Shown: positions 1 through 9,129 of the stretch, piece by piece | Position numbering within the stretch: position 1 is the first letter of the stretch | Layout: the number at the start of each line of letters is the position of its first letter | NCBI RefSeq assembly: GCF_900573885.1 | Contig: NZ_UPSE01000198.1 | Span: 420,354 to 484,353 of the forward strand | Source of the DNA: Pseudomonas viridiflava | GTDB lineage: Bacteria; Pseudomonadota; Gammaproteobacteria; Pseudomonadales; Pseudomonadaceae | Length of the DNA: 64,000 nucleotides | Reading direction: 5' to 3' | Translations under genes and position numbers: made by a program | Notes under the pieces: generated by a model | The model's input: the letters and a program-made list of their open reading frames with translations, nothing else | The model's database searches: none | What the model was told of the DNA's origin: nothing

Positions 1-908
1 CGGGCGAACGGCTGGGCGTGATCAGCGCCGAGGCCAGCCGGCATACCGGCATTCCCGAAGGCTTGCCGTTGATTGCCGCAGGGGCCGACAAAGCCTGCGA
101 AGTGCTGGGCGCGGGCGGGGTGGAGCCGAGTACGGCGTGTCTGTCGTATGGCACTACAGCGACGATCAACACCACGCGCCGCACCTACCTGGAAACGGTG
201 CCGCTGATTCCGCCGTTCCCGGCCGCCATTCCCGATCACTTCAATACCGAGGTGATGATTTATCGCGGCTTCTGGATGGTCAGCTGGTTCAAGCAAGAGT
301 TCGGCCTGCGCGAGATGCAGCGCGCCAAAGAACTGGGCATCGAGCCCGAGGCGCTGTTTGACGACCTGGTGAACAGCGTGCCGGCCGGCTCCATGGGCCT
401 GATGCTGCAACCCTACTGGACGCCCGGCATCCGCGAGCCGGGGCTGGAGGCCAAGGGCTCGATAATCGGTTTTGGCGACGTGCACACCCGCGCACACATT
501 TACCGCGCCATTCTCGAAGGGCTGGCCTACGCGTTGCGTCAGGGCAAGGAGCAGATCGAGAAACGCTCGGGCAGCACAATCACTCGCTTGCGCGTATCGG
601 GCGGCGGCTCCCAAAGCGATGCGGCCATGCAATTGACGGCGGATATTTTCGGCCTGCCCGCCGAGCGACCCCATGTTTACGAAACCTCGGGGCTGGGTGC
701 GGCCATCGATTGCGCCGTGGGGTTGGGCCTGCATCCGGACTTTCCCACCGCCATCGCCGCCATGACCCGCGTCGGTCGGGTGTTCGAGCCCAACCCTTCG
801 GCGCAACGAATCTATGAACGCTTGTACCGCGAGGTGTACCAACGGATGTATAAGCAACTCAAACCGTTGTACCAAAGCATTCGCAGCATCACCGGCTATC
901 CGTCCTAG
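1..908 (+). CDS. FGGY-family carbohydrate kinase, C-terminal part (5' end outside window)
   Basis: This is the C-terminal part of a sugar or polyol kinase that phosphorylates a carbohydrate with ATP. The frame is open to the window edge (codons from base 3), so the GTG at 18 is not taken as the start. Visible FGGY_C features are an ATP-binding SYGTTATIN segment early on and the VSGGGSQSD loop near the middle, followed by ETSGLGAAIDCAVGLG. About 300 residues are present of the usual roughly 500. The same order, a kinase upstream of a YegS-like gene, is remembered from P. aeruginosa PA3024-PA3023. The substrate cannot be read from this half. Confidence 0.8.
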   Translation, partial: GERLGVISAEASRHTGIPEGLPLIAAGADKACEVLGAGGVEPSTACLSYGTTATINTTRRTYLETVPLIPPFPAAIPDHFNTEVMIYRGFWMVSWFKQEFGLREMQRAKELGIEPEALFDDLVNSVPAGSMGLMLQPYWTPGIREPGLEAKGSIIGFGDVHTRAHIYRAILEGLAYALRQGKEQIEKRSGSTITRLRVSGGGSQSDAAMQLTADIFGLPAERPHVYETSGLGAAIDCAVGLGLHPDFPTAIAAMTRVGRVFEPNPSAQRIYERLYREVYQRMYKQLKPLYQSIRSITGYPS

Positions 909-978
909 GCGTGTCACAGCGACGTCGTCTTGTCTGGTAGCCGGTGCCAGGGTTGGCGGGCCACTAAAGGATTGATCG

Positions 979-1887
979 ATGAACGAGCGTAAAGCCTTAC
1001 TGATTCTGCACGGCAAACAATCCCTCAATGAAGACGTGCGCGCCGCGGTGCAGGCCCAGCGCGATGCCGGCTGGGATCTGGCAGTGCGGGTGACGTGGGA
1101 GGGCGGCGATGCGCAGCGTCTGGTAAACGAAGCCCTGGCGGCCGGCTACCCGACCATCATCGCCGGCGGAGGTGATGGCACCCTGCGTGATGTGGCCGAA
1201 GCCATGGCCCTTGCCGACAGCGACGCCAGCCTGGCGCTGCTGCCACTGGGCACCGCCAATGACTTTGCCCGCGCTGCCGGCGTGCCGCTGGTGCCGCTCG
1301 AAGCGTTGGCGCTGCTGGATAACGAGGCGCTGCCAATCGATCTGGGCGAGGTCGACGGTCAGTTGTTTCTCAACATGGCGACCGGCGGCTTTGGTTCGAA
1401 AATTACCGCCAACACCTCCGAGGAGCTCAAACGCGTGTTGGGCGGAGCGGCCTATTTTCTCACCGGGCTGACGCGCTTCTCCGACGTGCATGCCGCGTTC
1501 GGTCGTTTCAAAGGACCGGACTTCAGCTGGGAAGGCGATTTCCTTGCCCTTGGCATCGGCAACGGCCGCCAGGCGGGCGGCGGCCATGTGTTGTGCCCGC
1601 AGGCGTGCGTAAACGATGGCTTGCTGGACATCTGCATCGTGCCGGCGCCGCAGGATGTCGTCGGCACGCTGGGCACGCTGCTGTCGGGCGGCATTCTTGG
1701 CCTGGAGAGCGTGTCGATCAACGCGCGCCTGCCGTGGGTTGAAATCGAGGCGCCGGAAGGGCTCGACCTCAACCTGGACGGCGAACCGCTGGAAAGCAAA
1801 GCGCTGCGTTTCAATGCCCGGCCGGCAGCATTGCGCGTGCATCTGCCGCCCGGTTCGCCCCTGTTGGGCCAGGCACTGCTACCCTGA
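979..1887 (+). CDS. yegS: YegS-type lipid kinase (diacylglycerol kinase catalytic domain)
   Basis: A 302-residue soluble lipid kinase, near the 299 residues of E. coli YegS. The N-terminal DAGK catalytic domain shows the nucleotide-binding GGGDGTLRDVAEAM motif at about residues 62-75 and PLGTANDFAR at about residues 88-97, both diagnostic. The C-terminal half is the beta-sandwich typical of the family (LDLNLDGEPL near the end). AAGGA lies 8 nt before the ATG. YegS enzymes phosphorylate phosphatidylglycerol in vitro, and the physiological lipid is uncertain. It follows the sugar kinase by 70 bp and may be cotranscribed with it. Confidence 0.9.
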   Translation: MNERKALLILHGKQSLNEDVRAAVQAQRDAGWDLAVRVTWEGGDAQRLVNEALAAGYPTIIAGGGDGTLRDVAEAMALADSDASLALLPLGTANDFARAAGVPLVPLEALALLDNEALPIDLGEVDGQLFLNMATGGFGSKITANTSEELKRVLGGAAYFLTGLTRFSDVHAAFGRFKGPDFSWEGDFLALGIGNGRQAGGGHVLCPQACVNDGLLDICIVPAPQDVVGTLGTLLSGGILGLESVSINARLPWVEIEAPEGLDLNLDGEPLESKALRFNARPAALRVHLPPGSPLLGQALLP

Positions 1888-2064
1888 TTAGAGGTCGTGG
1901 ACGCGCTCATCAAGGCAGCGCAGACTCGGCGCTGTGCTGGTGCTTGCCGTGATGGCACGGCATGATGGCACTCTCTTGGCTCGGACACATTTCAGTTGTG
2001 TCACATGCAGCCGATAAGGTTGCAAGCAACAGCTAGACTCGACCAGACACAACAGGAGCACAGC

Positions 2065-2991
2065 ATGGCCGGCATTCTCGACTCAGTGGATCAACGCACC
2101 CAGCTAGTGGGTGAGAACCGCCTGGAAATTCTGATGTTCCGCCTGGCAGGGCGGCAGCTTTTCGCCATCAACGTGTTCAAGGTGCAGGAAGTCCTGCAGA
2201 TGCCGAAACTGACATTGATGCCGCACCGCCATCCGTTCGTGTGCGGCGTGGTCAGCCTGCGTGGCCAGACGCTGCCGGTTATCGACCTTTCGCAAGCCAT
2301 CGGCATGCGCCCCATCGTGCCGGATGAGCGCAGCACCATCATCGTTACCGAATACAACCGCTCGGTTCAGGCGTTTCTGGTCGGCGGTGTGGACCGCATT
2401 CTCAACCTCAACTGGGATTCCATCCTGCCGCCGCCCGGTGGCGCCGGTCGTCAGCATTACCTGACGGCGATCACCAAGGTGGAAGAACAGTTGGTGGAAA
2501 TCATCGACGTGGAAAAAGTGCTGGCCGAAATCGTGCCGTACAACGCCACGATTACTGGCGACCGCCTGACCGACCCGGTGCTGGAAAAAGCCCGTGGTCG
2601 CGAAGTGCTGCTGGTGGATGACTCCAGCGTCGCCCTGGCGCAACTGCGCGATACCTTGTCTCAGCTCGGCCTCAAACTGCATGTGGCCACCGACGGCTTG
2701 AAAGGCCTCAATCAGCTGAAAAAGTGGGCCGACGAAGGCCACGTGATGACCGACAAGCTGCTGATGATTTTCACCGACGCAGAAATGCCGGAAATGGACG
2801 GCTACCGCCTCACCACCGAAATCCGCAACGACCCGCGCCTGAAAGACCTGTACGTGGTGCTGCACACCTCGCTGTCGGGCAGCTTTAACGAAGCGATGGT
2901 AAAGAAAGTGGGCTGCGATAACTTCCTGTCCAAGTTTCAGCCGGACAAGTTGGTGGACGTGATTCGCGAACGCTTGATGCTCGACGAGTAA
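2065..2991 (+). CDS. cheV: Chemotaxis coupling protein CheV (CheW-REC)
   Basis: A 308-residue CheW-receiver fusion that couples chemoreceptors to CheA and can be phosphorylated. Residues about 15-165 form a CheW domain (LEILMFRLAGRQLFAINVFKVQEV). Residues about 180-308 are a receiver domain with the acidic pair in VLLVDDS, the phospho-acceptor Asp238 in FTDAEMPEMDGY and a C-terminal SKFQPDKL switch region. I chose the ATG at 2065 because AGGAG lies 9 nt upstream and CheV proteins begin MAGILDSVDQRT; 23 further open codons upstream lack a ribosome site. Transcription probably ends at the hairpin at 3022. No other chemotaxis gene is nearby, which is common for cheV. Confidence 0.93.
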   Translation: MAGILDSVDQRTQLVGENRLEILMFRLAGRQLFAINVFKVQEVLQMPKLTLMPHRHPFVCGVVSLRGQTLPVIDLSQAIGMRPIVPDERSTIIVTEYNRSVQAFLVGGVDRILNLNWDSILPPPGGAGRQHYLTAITKVEEQLVEIIDVEKVLAEIVPYNATITGDRLTDPVLEKARGREVLLVDDSSVALAQLRDTLSQLGLKLHVATDGLKGLNQLKKWADEGHVMTDKLLMIFTDAEMPEMDGYRLTTEIRNDPRLKDLYVVLHTSLSGSFNEAMVKKVGCDNFLSKFQPDKLVDVIRERLMLDE

Positions 2992-3021
2992 GGATTTGCT
3001 GCGCGTCGGCCCTCCGGCGTT

Positions 3022-3081
3022 AAAAAGCCCTGCTGAAATGCTCATTGGCTACAGCCAACTCCGCTTTCAGCAGGGCTTTTT
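3022..3081 (+). terminator. Rho-independent terminator after cheV
   Basis: A 17-nt inverted repeat (AAAAAGCCCTGCTGAAA pairing with its complement at 3065-3081) ends in a run of five T. The outer A/T tract makes it potentially bidirectional. It lies 30 bp after the cheV stop. Confidence 0.85.
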
Positions 3082-3146
3082 GCCTTGGATGGCTCTAGCT
3101 CGCTAAATCCTCAGAACGTAGCGGGCTGCTTTTCCAGGCTCGGCCA

Positions 3147-3207
3147 ATCGAGGCTAAAGCCTCTCCCACAGTGACCGAGCTGTTTGTGGGGGAAGGCTAG
3201 CCTCGAT
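3147..3207. repeat. REP-like palindromic repeat (ATCGAGGCT type)
   Basis: Inverted arms ATCGAGGCT...AGCCTCGAT enclose inner TCTCCCACAG / TTTGTGGGGGA halves. It resembles the TGTGGGAG-type extragenic palindromes of Pseudomonas. Only this copy was seen in the window. Confidence 0.55.
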
Positions 3208-3280
3208 GCTTCTTGCCGCTTGAGCCTCCCCCCACCCATTCCGTATAACGGTGGCCTGTGCCTCCTTTCAGGACCTCGCT

Positions 3281-4081
3281 ATGCGTCTCTCCGCGCTGTA
3301 CCGCTTTCCGTTGAAATCTGCCATGGGCGAGAGCCTGCCGCGGGCGCAGCTCGATAGCATCGGCATGGTCGGCGACCGCCGCTGGATGTTGGTGGATGCC
3401 AGCAACGGGCGGTTTTTTACCCAGCGAGCGATGGCGCATATGTCGCAGCTTTCTGCGTTATGGAACACCCAGGGCGGCCTCACGTTAAACGCCGAAGGTT
3501 TCCAGGCGCTGGAGGTGCCGGTTCCCGACCCGGACGCTAACGTGCGTGGCGCGTTTATCTGGAGCGACAACATGGTGGTGCCGGATGCCGGCGATGAAGC
3601 GGCAGACTGGCTCAGCCGTTTCCTTGGCAAAAGCTGCCGTCTGGTGCATGTGCCAGTGGAGCGCGCGCGGGATATTCCCGGCAGCCTCGGGCCAATGGAG
3701 AAGGTCGGTTTTCCCGATGGCTTTCCGTTGCTGCTGATTGGTCAGGCTTCACTGGACGATTTGTCCGACCGTGTTGGCCGTCCGCTGGAGATGCTGCGCT
3801 TTCGCACCAACCTGGTGGTGGAAGGCAGCGAGCCTTATGCCGAAGACAGCTGGAAACGCATCCGCATCGGCTCCACAGAGTTTCGCGTGGTCAAGGGCTG
3901 CACCCGCTGCATCATGACCACCATCGACCCGCAAACCGGCCGACGCAACCCCGACCGCGAACCACTGACCACCCTGAAAACCTACCGCGAGCGCGAAGGC
4001 GAAGTGTATTTCGGCCAGAACCTGATCAACGAAGGGGCAGGGGAGATTGTGGTGGGGATGGATGTCGAGGTGCTGGAATAG
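3281..4081 (+). CDS. MOSC domain protein (YcbX-like, without ferredoxin domain)
   Basis: A 266-residue protein with an N-terminal MOSC beta-barrel domain (MRLSALYRFPLKSAMGE) and a C-terminal MOSC domain. The C-terminal domain carries the conserved cysteine in FRVVKGCTRCIMTTID, thought to act in sulfur or molybdenum-cofactor transfer. E. coli YcbX is about 100 residues longer because of a C-terminal 2Fe-2S domain that is missing here, so an external redox partner would be needed for N-hydroxylated base reduction. Start at the ATG at 3281, with AGGA about 8 nt upstream. It stands alone between a terminator and repeat DNA. Confidence 0.85.
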   Translation: MRLSALYRFPLKSAMGESLPRAQLDSIGMVGDRRWMLVDASNGRFFTQRAMAHMSQLSALWNTQGGLTLNAEGFQALEVPVPDPDANVRGAFIWSDNMVVPDAGDEAADWLSRFLGKSCRLVHVPVERARDIPGSLGPMEKVGFPDGFPLLLIGQASLDDLSDRVGRPLEMLRFRTNLVVEGSEPYAEDSWKRIRIGSTEFRVVKGCTRCIMTTIDPQTGRRNPDREPLTTLKTYREREGEVYFGQNLINEGAGEIVVGMDVEVLE

Positions 4082-4100
4082 AAGCAGGCCGTGATCCCGC

Positions 4101-4198
4101 GTAGGTTGGGTTGAGCCAACGGCGAAGCCCAACAGGAGACCGATACGCACCGGCCTGTGGCCGGTTTGTTGGGCTTCGCTTCGCTCAACCCAACCTAC
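4101..4198. repeat. Palindromic repeat, GTAGGTTGGGTTGAGC family, copy 1
   Basis: The outer arms GTAGGTTGGGTTGAGC (4101-4116) and their exact complement (4183-4198) enclose a second pair, GCGAAGCCCAACA / TGTTGGGCTTCGC, and a GGCC-rich centre. The same family recurs at 6270-6347, so the two copies bracket slt. Confidence 0.85.
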
Positions 4199-4204
4199 AA
4201 ACAC

Positions 4205-4231
4205 GGTTCGCCAGCAAGCTGGCTCCTACAA
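4205..4231. repeat. Half REP unit (GCCAGCAAGCTGGC type)
   Basis: A single unit of the TTCGCCAGCAAGCTGGCTCCTACA family, also present as inverted pairs at 10217 and 23676. It lies just downstream of the slt stop codon. Confidence 0.7.
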
Positions 4232-4241
4232 AAGCGAGGGA

Positions 4242-6167
4242 CTATTGGTCGTCGAAGAACCGCTCATGCCAATCCACTAGCGGCTGTGGCGCGTTCAGTT
4301 TGAAGCCGTAGATCACCGCGTACGACAACACGTTCTGCACGTACTGACGGGTTTCGTCGAAGGGAATGGTTTCCACCCATACGTCGTACGCCAGGTGGTT
4401 TGAACCGCGCAGCCACTGACGCACGCGCCCGGGGCCGGCGTTGTAGGCGGCCGAGGCAAGTACGCGGTTGCCGTTGAACTGGCCATGCACCTGGCTCAGA
4501 TAGGCCGCGCCCAGTTGCACGTTCTTGTCCGGGTCCAGCAACTGCTGCGGGGCGTAGGGGATGCTGAATTTGCGCGCCGTTTCTTTCGCTGTCGCCGGCA
4601 TCAATTGCATCAAGCCGCTGGCGCCGACGCCGGAGCGGGCGTCGTCCATAAACGCGCTTTCCTGACGAGTAATCGCAAACACCCAGCTCGAGTGCAGGCC
4701 GCGAACCTTGGCTTCGCGAATCAGCGTATTGCGGTGGGCCATGGGGAAGCGCACGTCCAGGTCATCCCAGTACTGCGCCTGACTGATGGTGCGAATGGCC
4801 GGGAAGTACCACTGTTTCTCGTAAGCCAGACGCGCCTGGGCGACTAGTTCGTCGCGGTTGAAGTGACGGCTGACGTGGTACCACTCACGACGGCCGTCGA
4901 CGATCTGCCCGCGATCGTGGAATTCCAGGGCTCGGCGAATGCCCGGGGTGTTGCGTACTTTCTGTATCAACTTGGCGTCCAGCTGCAGCGGCTTGTTGGT
5001 CAACTGATACGGCGTTTTCAGCTGATCGGCGGCCATAAAGCCGTAGAAGTCGCGCTCTTTGGACACTGGCTGGTAAAGCACCATCGCGCCAGGGTTGTTG
5101 GGCTCGGCCAATTGCTGGCTGCGCGCCTGCCAATAGCGCCAGCGGTTGGTGCTGGCGAGGTCTTCGGGCATGCGGCGGATCAGTTGATTGGCGTCGCTCC
5201 AGCGGCCCAGGCGCAGCAACAGACGCGCCCGCCATTCAGTGACGGTGTTGTCACGAAGCTCGGGGTCGTACTGGGTCATGATCGGCAGCGCGCGATCGTC
5301 GAAGTTTTTCGCCAGGCTCAGGCCGATTTCGCGAGCGATGGCGACTTTTTCTTCCATCGAAAACGGCAGACGCTGGCTGTAGTCGTTCAGCAGGCTGATG
5401 GCTTTCTCAGGCTCTTGTCTGGCCAGACGACGCAGGCCAATGCTCACCACATCGGCCATGGTCTGGCTGGCGGGGGCGAAGCGGGCGGTCTGGCTGAGCA
5501 TGGTCGGCTTTTGCGCCACGTCGATCATCAACTTGCCTTGCGGCCCGAGGGTGGTCAGGGTTTGCGTGAGGTGCGTGGCCAGACTGTAGTTACGTGCCTG
5601 CACGGCGAGCTTGAGGCGTTTCCAGCGCATGGTTTCGGTGAGCTGGCCGGCGTTGGCCCACATGTTGAACAGCGGCTCGCAGGCGTCGGGCTGCGACTTG
5701 CCCACCAGCCAGAGTTTTTCCGCGCTGGCATAGCCTTCAGCGGTCAGGCCGTGGATGAGCTGGTACTGGCCGTTGAGGCAGTCCAGTTCGGTGAAATTCA
5801 TTTTCGGGTCGTAATACTTGACGAACGGCTTCCAGTCGCCGCGCTCGGCGAGCCAGCGCAACCAGCGCAGTTTCATCCAGTTGGCTTGCGGCAGGTCGCC
5901 ATGCTCGGCGAGGAATTTTTCGATTTCGGCGTTGCTGGCGCTTTTCAGCCGGGCGGTCAGCTCGTCGTAGGCCAGATAGGGTTCCAGCGGATAGTCGGCG
6001 AGTGCCTTGGCGTACATCCGGTAGGGGCCGCTGTCGCCCTTGGCGAGCGCGCGTTTGGCCTCGTCGTAATACAGACGCTGCTGGGCCAGACTGGCGGCCG
6101 CAGAGGCGTGAAGCGTGACGGAGGAGAGAAGCAGGCAGGAAAACAGGCAGAGCAGACGACCGCGCAT
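4242..6167 (-). CDS. slt: Soluble lytic murein transglycosylase Slt
   Basis: A 641-residue periplasmic lytic transglycosylase (E. coli Slt70 has 645) that cleaves the MurNAc-GlcNAc bond to give 1,6-anhydromuropeptides. A signal peptide is visible (residues 1 to about 24, MRGRLLCLFSCLLLSS then ASAAA). A long alpha-superhelical U/L region follows. The C-terminal SLT domain contains the catalytic Glu503 in FAITRQESAF, then GASGLMQLMPATA and AYNAGPGRVRQWL. Products of this enzyme, after AmpD/AmpG processing, are substrates for NagZ encoded at 21884. It is transcribed divergently from uup and flanked on both sides by related palindromic repeats. Confidence 0.95.
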   Translation of the reverse strand: MRGRLLCLFSCLLLSSVTLHASAAASLAQQRLYYDEAKRALAKGDSGPYRMYAKALADYPLEPYLAYDELTARLKSASNAEIEKFLAEHGDLPQANWMKLRWLRWLAERGDWKPFVKYYDPKMNFTELDCLNGQYQLIHGLTAEGYASAEKLWLVGKSQPDACEPLFNMWANAGQLTETMRWKRLKLAVQARNYSLATHLTQTLTTLGPQGKLMIDVAQKPTMLSQTARFAPASQTMADVVSIGLRRLARQEPEKAISLLNDYSQRLPFSMEEKVAIAREIGLSLAKNFDDRALPIMTQYDPELRDNTVTEWRARLLLRLGRWSDANQLIRRMPEDLASTNRWRYWQARSQQLAEPNNPGAMVLYQPVSKERDFYGFMAADQLKTPYQLTNKPLQLDAKLIQKVRNTPGIRRALEFHDRGQIVDGRREWYHVSRHFNRDELVAQARLAYEKQWYFPAIRTISQAQYWDDLDVRFPMAHRNTLIREAKVRGLHSSWVFAITRQESAFMDDARSGVGASGLMQLMPATAKETARKFSIPYAPQQLLDPDKNVQLGAAYLSQVHGQFNGNRVLASAAYNAGPGRVRQWLRGSNHLAYDVWVETIPFDETRQYVQNVLSYAVIYGFKLNAPQPLVDWHERFFDDQ

Positions 6168-6499
6168 GACACTTCCGAGCTGAATATTCTGAAAGGCGCG
6201 CCGATGACTGGGCGCTCAAGGTGGGTAGCTTAGCCTTTTGGACTTTGCTTGCGTAGGGCGATGTTGGGCGGATCGTTGGGCTTCGCGTTGCTCAACCCAA
6301 CCTACGCACCTGTAGGTTGGGTTGAGCAACGCGAAGCCCAACGATCCAACGCCAGCCTGCAAAAAAATGCCACCCGGCCAGGGGCGCAACTCGGTAGAAT
6401 GCGCGCCCGGTTTTGCCAACGCGAAAAGCGTGTGGCTAACAGATTTCCAGCGGCTGTGGTGCATTGCGCAACAGCTGCAGCTATTCCCTCGAGGCGACC
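6168..6499. other. slt-uup divergent intergenic region (332 bp)
   Basis: Contains the perfect hairpin repeat at 6270-6347 and, closer to uup, a TAGAAT -10-like hexamer at 6395-6400 without a convincing -35. No small gene or RNA is recognisable in the remainder. Confidence 0.6.
6270..6347. repeat. Perfect 36-bp-arm hairpin, GTAGGTTGGGTTGAGC family, copy 2
   Basis: Arm 6270-6305 is exactly complementary to arm 6312-6347, with a 6-nt loop (GCACCT). Each arm contains the GTAGGTTGGGTTGAGC and GCGAAGCCCAAC blocks seen at 4101-4198, here folded in the opposite order. A 36-bp perfect stem suggests recent formation or active maintenance. Confidence 0.9.
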
Positions 6500-8410
6500 A
6501 TGCTGCTCAAGTTCACTGATGTTTCCCTGGCCTATGGCGCAATGCCGCTGCTGGACAAGATTTCCTGGCAGATCGCCCGAGGCGAGCGGGTGTGCATCAT
6601 TGGGCGCAACGGCACCGGTAAATCCAGCCTGTTGCGTATCGTTAAAGGCGACCGTTTGCCGGATGACGGCAGCGTATGGCGCGCCCCTGGTCTGAAAATC
6701 GGCGAGCTGCCGCAGGAATTGCCGGTGGCCGATGGCCGGACCGTGTTCGACGTGGTGGCCGAGGGCCTCGACGGCGTGGGTGCGTTGCTCGCCGAGTACC
6801 ACCACCTGAGCATGAACATCGTCACCGACGAAGACCTCAACAAGCTCATGCACGTGCAGCAAGAGCTGGAAGCCAAAGACGGCTGGCGCTTGCAGCAACT
6901 GGTGGACAGCACCCTGAGTCGCCTGCAATTGCCGGCTGACAAAACCCTGGCCGAGCTTTCCGGTGGCTGGCGTCGCCGTGTGCTGCTGGCGCAGGCGCTG
7001 GTGTCCGAGCCGGATTTGCTGCTGCTCGACGAACCGACCAACCACCTGGACATCGGCGCCATTGCCTGGCTGGAAGACGCGCTAAAAGATTTCCAGGGCG
7101 CCGTGCTGTTTATCACCCACGACCGTTCCTTCCTGCAAAACCTGGCAACGCGCATTCTCGAGCTCGACCGTGGCGGCCTGATTGACTGGAACGGCGACTA
7201 CGCCAGCTTTCTGGAGCACAAAGAACAGCAGCTGGCGGCCGAAGAAACTGCCAACGCCTTGTTCGACAAGCGTCTGGCCCAGGAAGAAGTGTGGATACGT
7301 CAGGGCATCAAGGCCCGTCGCACCCGTAATGAAGGCCGCGTCCGCGCCTTGAAGGCCTTGCGCGTAGAACGCAGCGAGCGCCGCGAGCGCACCGGCAAAG
7401 CGAATATTCAGCTGGATACGTCGGAGAAATCCGGCAAGCAGGTGATGGTCCTGGACAACGTCAGCTTCGCCCACGCCGGCGGTCCGATGTTGATCAAGGA
7501 TTTTTCCATGGTGCTGCAGCGCCAGGACCGTATCGGCCTGCTCGGCGCCAACGGCACCGGCAAGACCACCTTGCTCAAGTTGATGCTCGATGACCTGCAA
7601 CCGACGCAGGGCAAAGTGGAGGTGGGTACTCGTCTGGAAGTGGCGTACTTCGACCAGTTGCGTCATCAGCTGGATCTGGAAAAAACCGTGATCGATAACG
7701 TTGCCGAAGGCCGCGACTTTATCGAAATCGACGGCCAGAACCGCCATGTGCTCAGCTACCTCGGCGATTTCCTGTTCAGCCCGCAGCGTGCCCGTACGCC
7801 GGTAAAAGCCCTGTCGGGTGGCGAGCGTGCGCGTCTGTTGCTCGCTAAGCTGTTCAGCAAGCCGGCGAACTTGCTGGTGCTGGACGAACCGACCAACGAC
7901 CTTGATGTGGAAACCCTTGAGCTGCTGGAAGAAGTGCTGTCGAACTTCGCCGGCACCGTGCTGATGGTCAGCCACGATCGGGCATTCCTCGACAACGTGG
8001 TCACCAGCACACTGGTGTTCGAAGGCGAAGGCAAGGTGCGCGAATACGTAGGCGGTTATCAGGATTGGCTGCGCCAGGGCGGTTCGCCGCGCTTGCTGGG
8101 CGTGGGCGAAAGCAAATCCGGCAAGCCGGAAACCACTGCGCCTGCGCCAACCGCTGCTGCTCCGGTAGCCGCACCCGCGCAAGAGCCGGCGAAGAAGAAA
8201 CTCAGCTACAAATTGCAGCGTGAACTGGAAAGCCTGCCGGGCCTGATCGACGCGCAGGAAGCCAAAATCGCGAAGGTTAATGAAGAAATTGCCGGGCCGA
8301 CCTTTTACCAACGCCCTGCCGCCGAAACCGCCGCAGTGCTGGCCAGCCTGGAAACCCTGCAGCAAGAACTGGACGCGCTTGTTGAGCGCTGGGCAGAGCT
8401 GGACGCCTGA
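6500..8410 (+). CDS. uup: ABC-F ATPase Uup
   Basis: A 636-residue soluble ABC-F protein with two ABC modules and no membrane segment. Module 1 has GRNGTGKSS, LSGGWRRR and LLLLDEPTNHLD. Module 2 has GANGTGKTT, LSGGERARLLLAK and LLVLDEPTNDLD. An Ala/Pro linker (about residues 535-565) leads to the C-terminal coiled coil (KLQRELESLPGLIDAQ onward) that marks Uup. The family acts on the ribosome or on DNA; E. coli Uup affects transposon excision and ribosome stress. Start at the ATG at 6500, preceded by GAGGCGACC. It is followed after 20 bp by the next gene, probably cotranscribed. Confidence 0.93.
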   Translation: MLLKFTDVSLAYGAMPLLDKISWQIARGERVCIIGRNGTGKSSLLRIVKGDRLPDDGSVWRAPGLKIGELPQELPVADGRTVFDVVAEGLDGVGALLAEYHHLSMNIVTDEDLNKLMHVQQELEAKDGWRLQQLVDSTLSRLQLPADKTLAELSGGWRRRVLLAQALVSEPDLLLLDEPTNHLDIGAIAWLEDALKDFQGAVLFITHDRSFLQNLATRILELDRGGLIDWNGDYASFLEHKEQQLAAEETANALFDKRLAQEEVWIRQGIKARRTRNEGRVRALKALRVERSERRERTGKANIQLDTSEKSGKQVMVLDNVSFAHAGGPMLIKDFSMVLQRQDRIGLLGANGTGKTTLLKLMLDDLQPTQGKVEVGTRLEVAYFDQLRHQLDLEKTVIDNVAEGRDFIEIDGQNRHVLSYLGDFLFSPQRARTPVKALSGGERARLLLAKLFSKPANLLVLDEPTNDLDVETLELLEEVLSNFAGTVLMVSHDRAFLDNVVTSTLVFEGEGKVREYVGGYQDWLRQGGSPRLLGVGESKSGKPETTAPAPTAAAPVAAPAQEPAKKKLSYKLQRELESLPGLIDAQEAKIAKVNEEIAGPTFYQRPAAETAAVLASLETLQQELDALVERWAELDA

Positions 8411-8430
8411 TCTGTTTGTCGGAGACCTGA

Positions 8431-9117
8431 ATGGCCATCGAGTACCGGATTTCCCTCGACGATAGTCACGAGTTTGGCTATCGCATCGAACTCAACCGCG
8501 AGTACGACCAGGAGCGCGCGCTACAGGCGCCGGCCTGGACGCGGCTCGAGTATCACCAGTGCAGCAACTGCCCGCTTAAGCGTGAGCAGTACAGCCACTG
8601 CCCGGCGGCGGTCGACTTGCATCGGGTGATCGAGGACTTCCAAGGCTTGCCAGCGTTTCAGAAAGCCCACTTCTGGGTACGCACACCGGAGCGTGAATAC
8701 AGCAAACAAGTCGGCCTGGAAGAGGGCTTGCGCGCCTTGCTCGGGCTGATCATGCCGACCAGTGCCTGCCCGGTGCTGAGCAAGCTCAAGCCGATGGCGT
8801 TCAACCATTTGCCGTTTGCCAATAATCAGGAATTTATTCTGCGCGCGGTGTCGCTGTACCTCTCACGGCAGTACTTCAACTTCCGTGAAGGGCGGCATGC
8901 GGACTGGGAACTGAAGGGCCTGGTGCGGCTGTTCCAGCAATTGCAGCTGGTCAATCAGGCGTTCTGGCAGCGCATTCACGATGTGTGCGAAGGCGACTCG
9001 AACCTCAAGGCGTTTCTGACGTTTTTCTCGATGTCGACCAGCATCACCCATTCGCTGGAAACCCAGCTGCAGAAGATTCGGCCGATGGTGATGAGTGCGG
9101 GGGATTTGCCGGAGTAA
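8431..9117 (+). CDS. Conserved Pseudomonas protein of unknown function (possibly DUF6901)
   Basis: A 228-residue soluble protein. The N-terminal third has a cysteine cluster (HQCSNCPLKREQYSHCP, about residues 47-63) in a CxxC-x8-C arrangement that could bind a metal. The rest is predicted helical, with aromatic-rich segments. No signal peptide or membrane segment is seen. AGACC precedes the ATG, 20 bp after uup. From memory it sits next to uup in other Pseudomonas, and the DUF assignment is tentative. Function unknown. Confidence 0.75.
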   Translation: MAIEYRISLDDSHEFGYRIELNREYDQERALQAPAWTRLEYHQCSNCPLKREQYSHCPAAVDLHRVIEDFQGLPAFQKAHFWVRTPEREYSKQVGLEEGLRALLGLIMPTSACPVLSKLKPMAFNHLPFANNQEFILRAVSLYLSRQYFNFREGRHADWELKGLVRLFQQLQLVNQAFWQRIHDVCEGDSNLKAFLTFFSMSTSITHSLETQLQKIRPMVMSAGDLPE

Positions 9118-9129
9118 CTCAACATCCAG

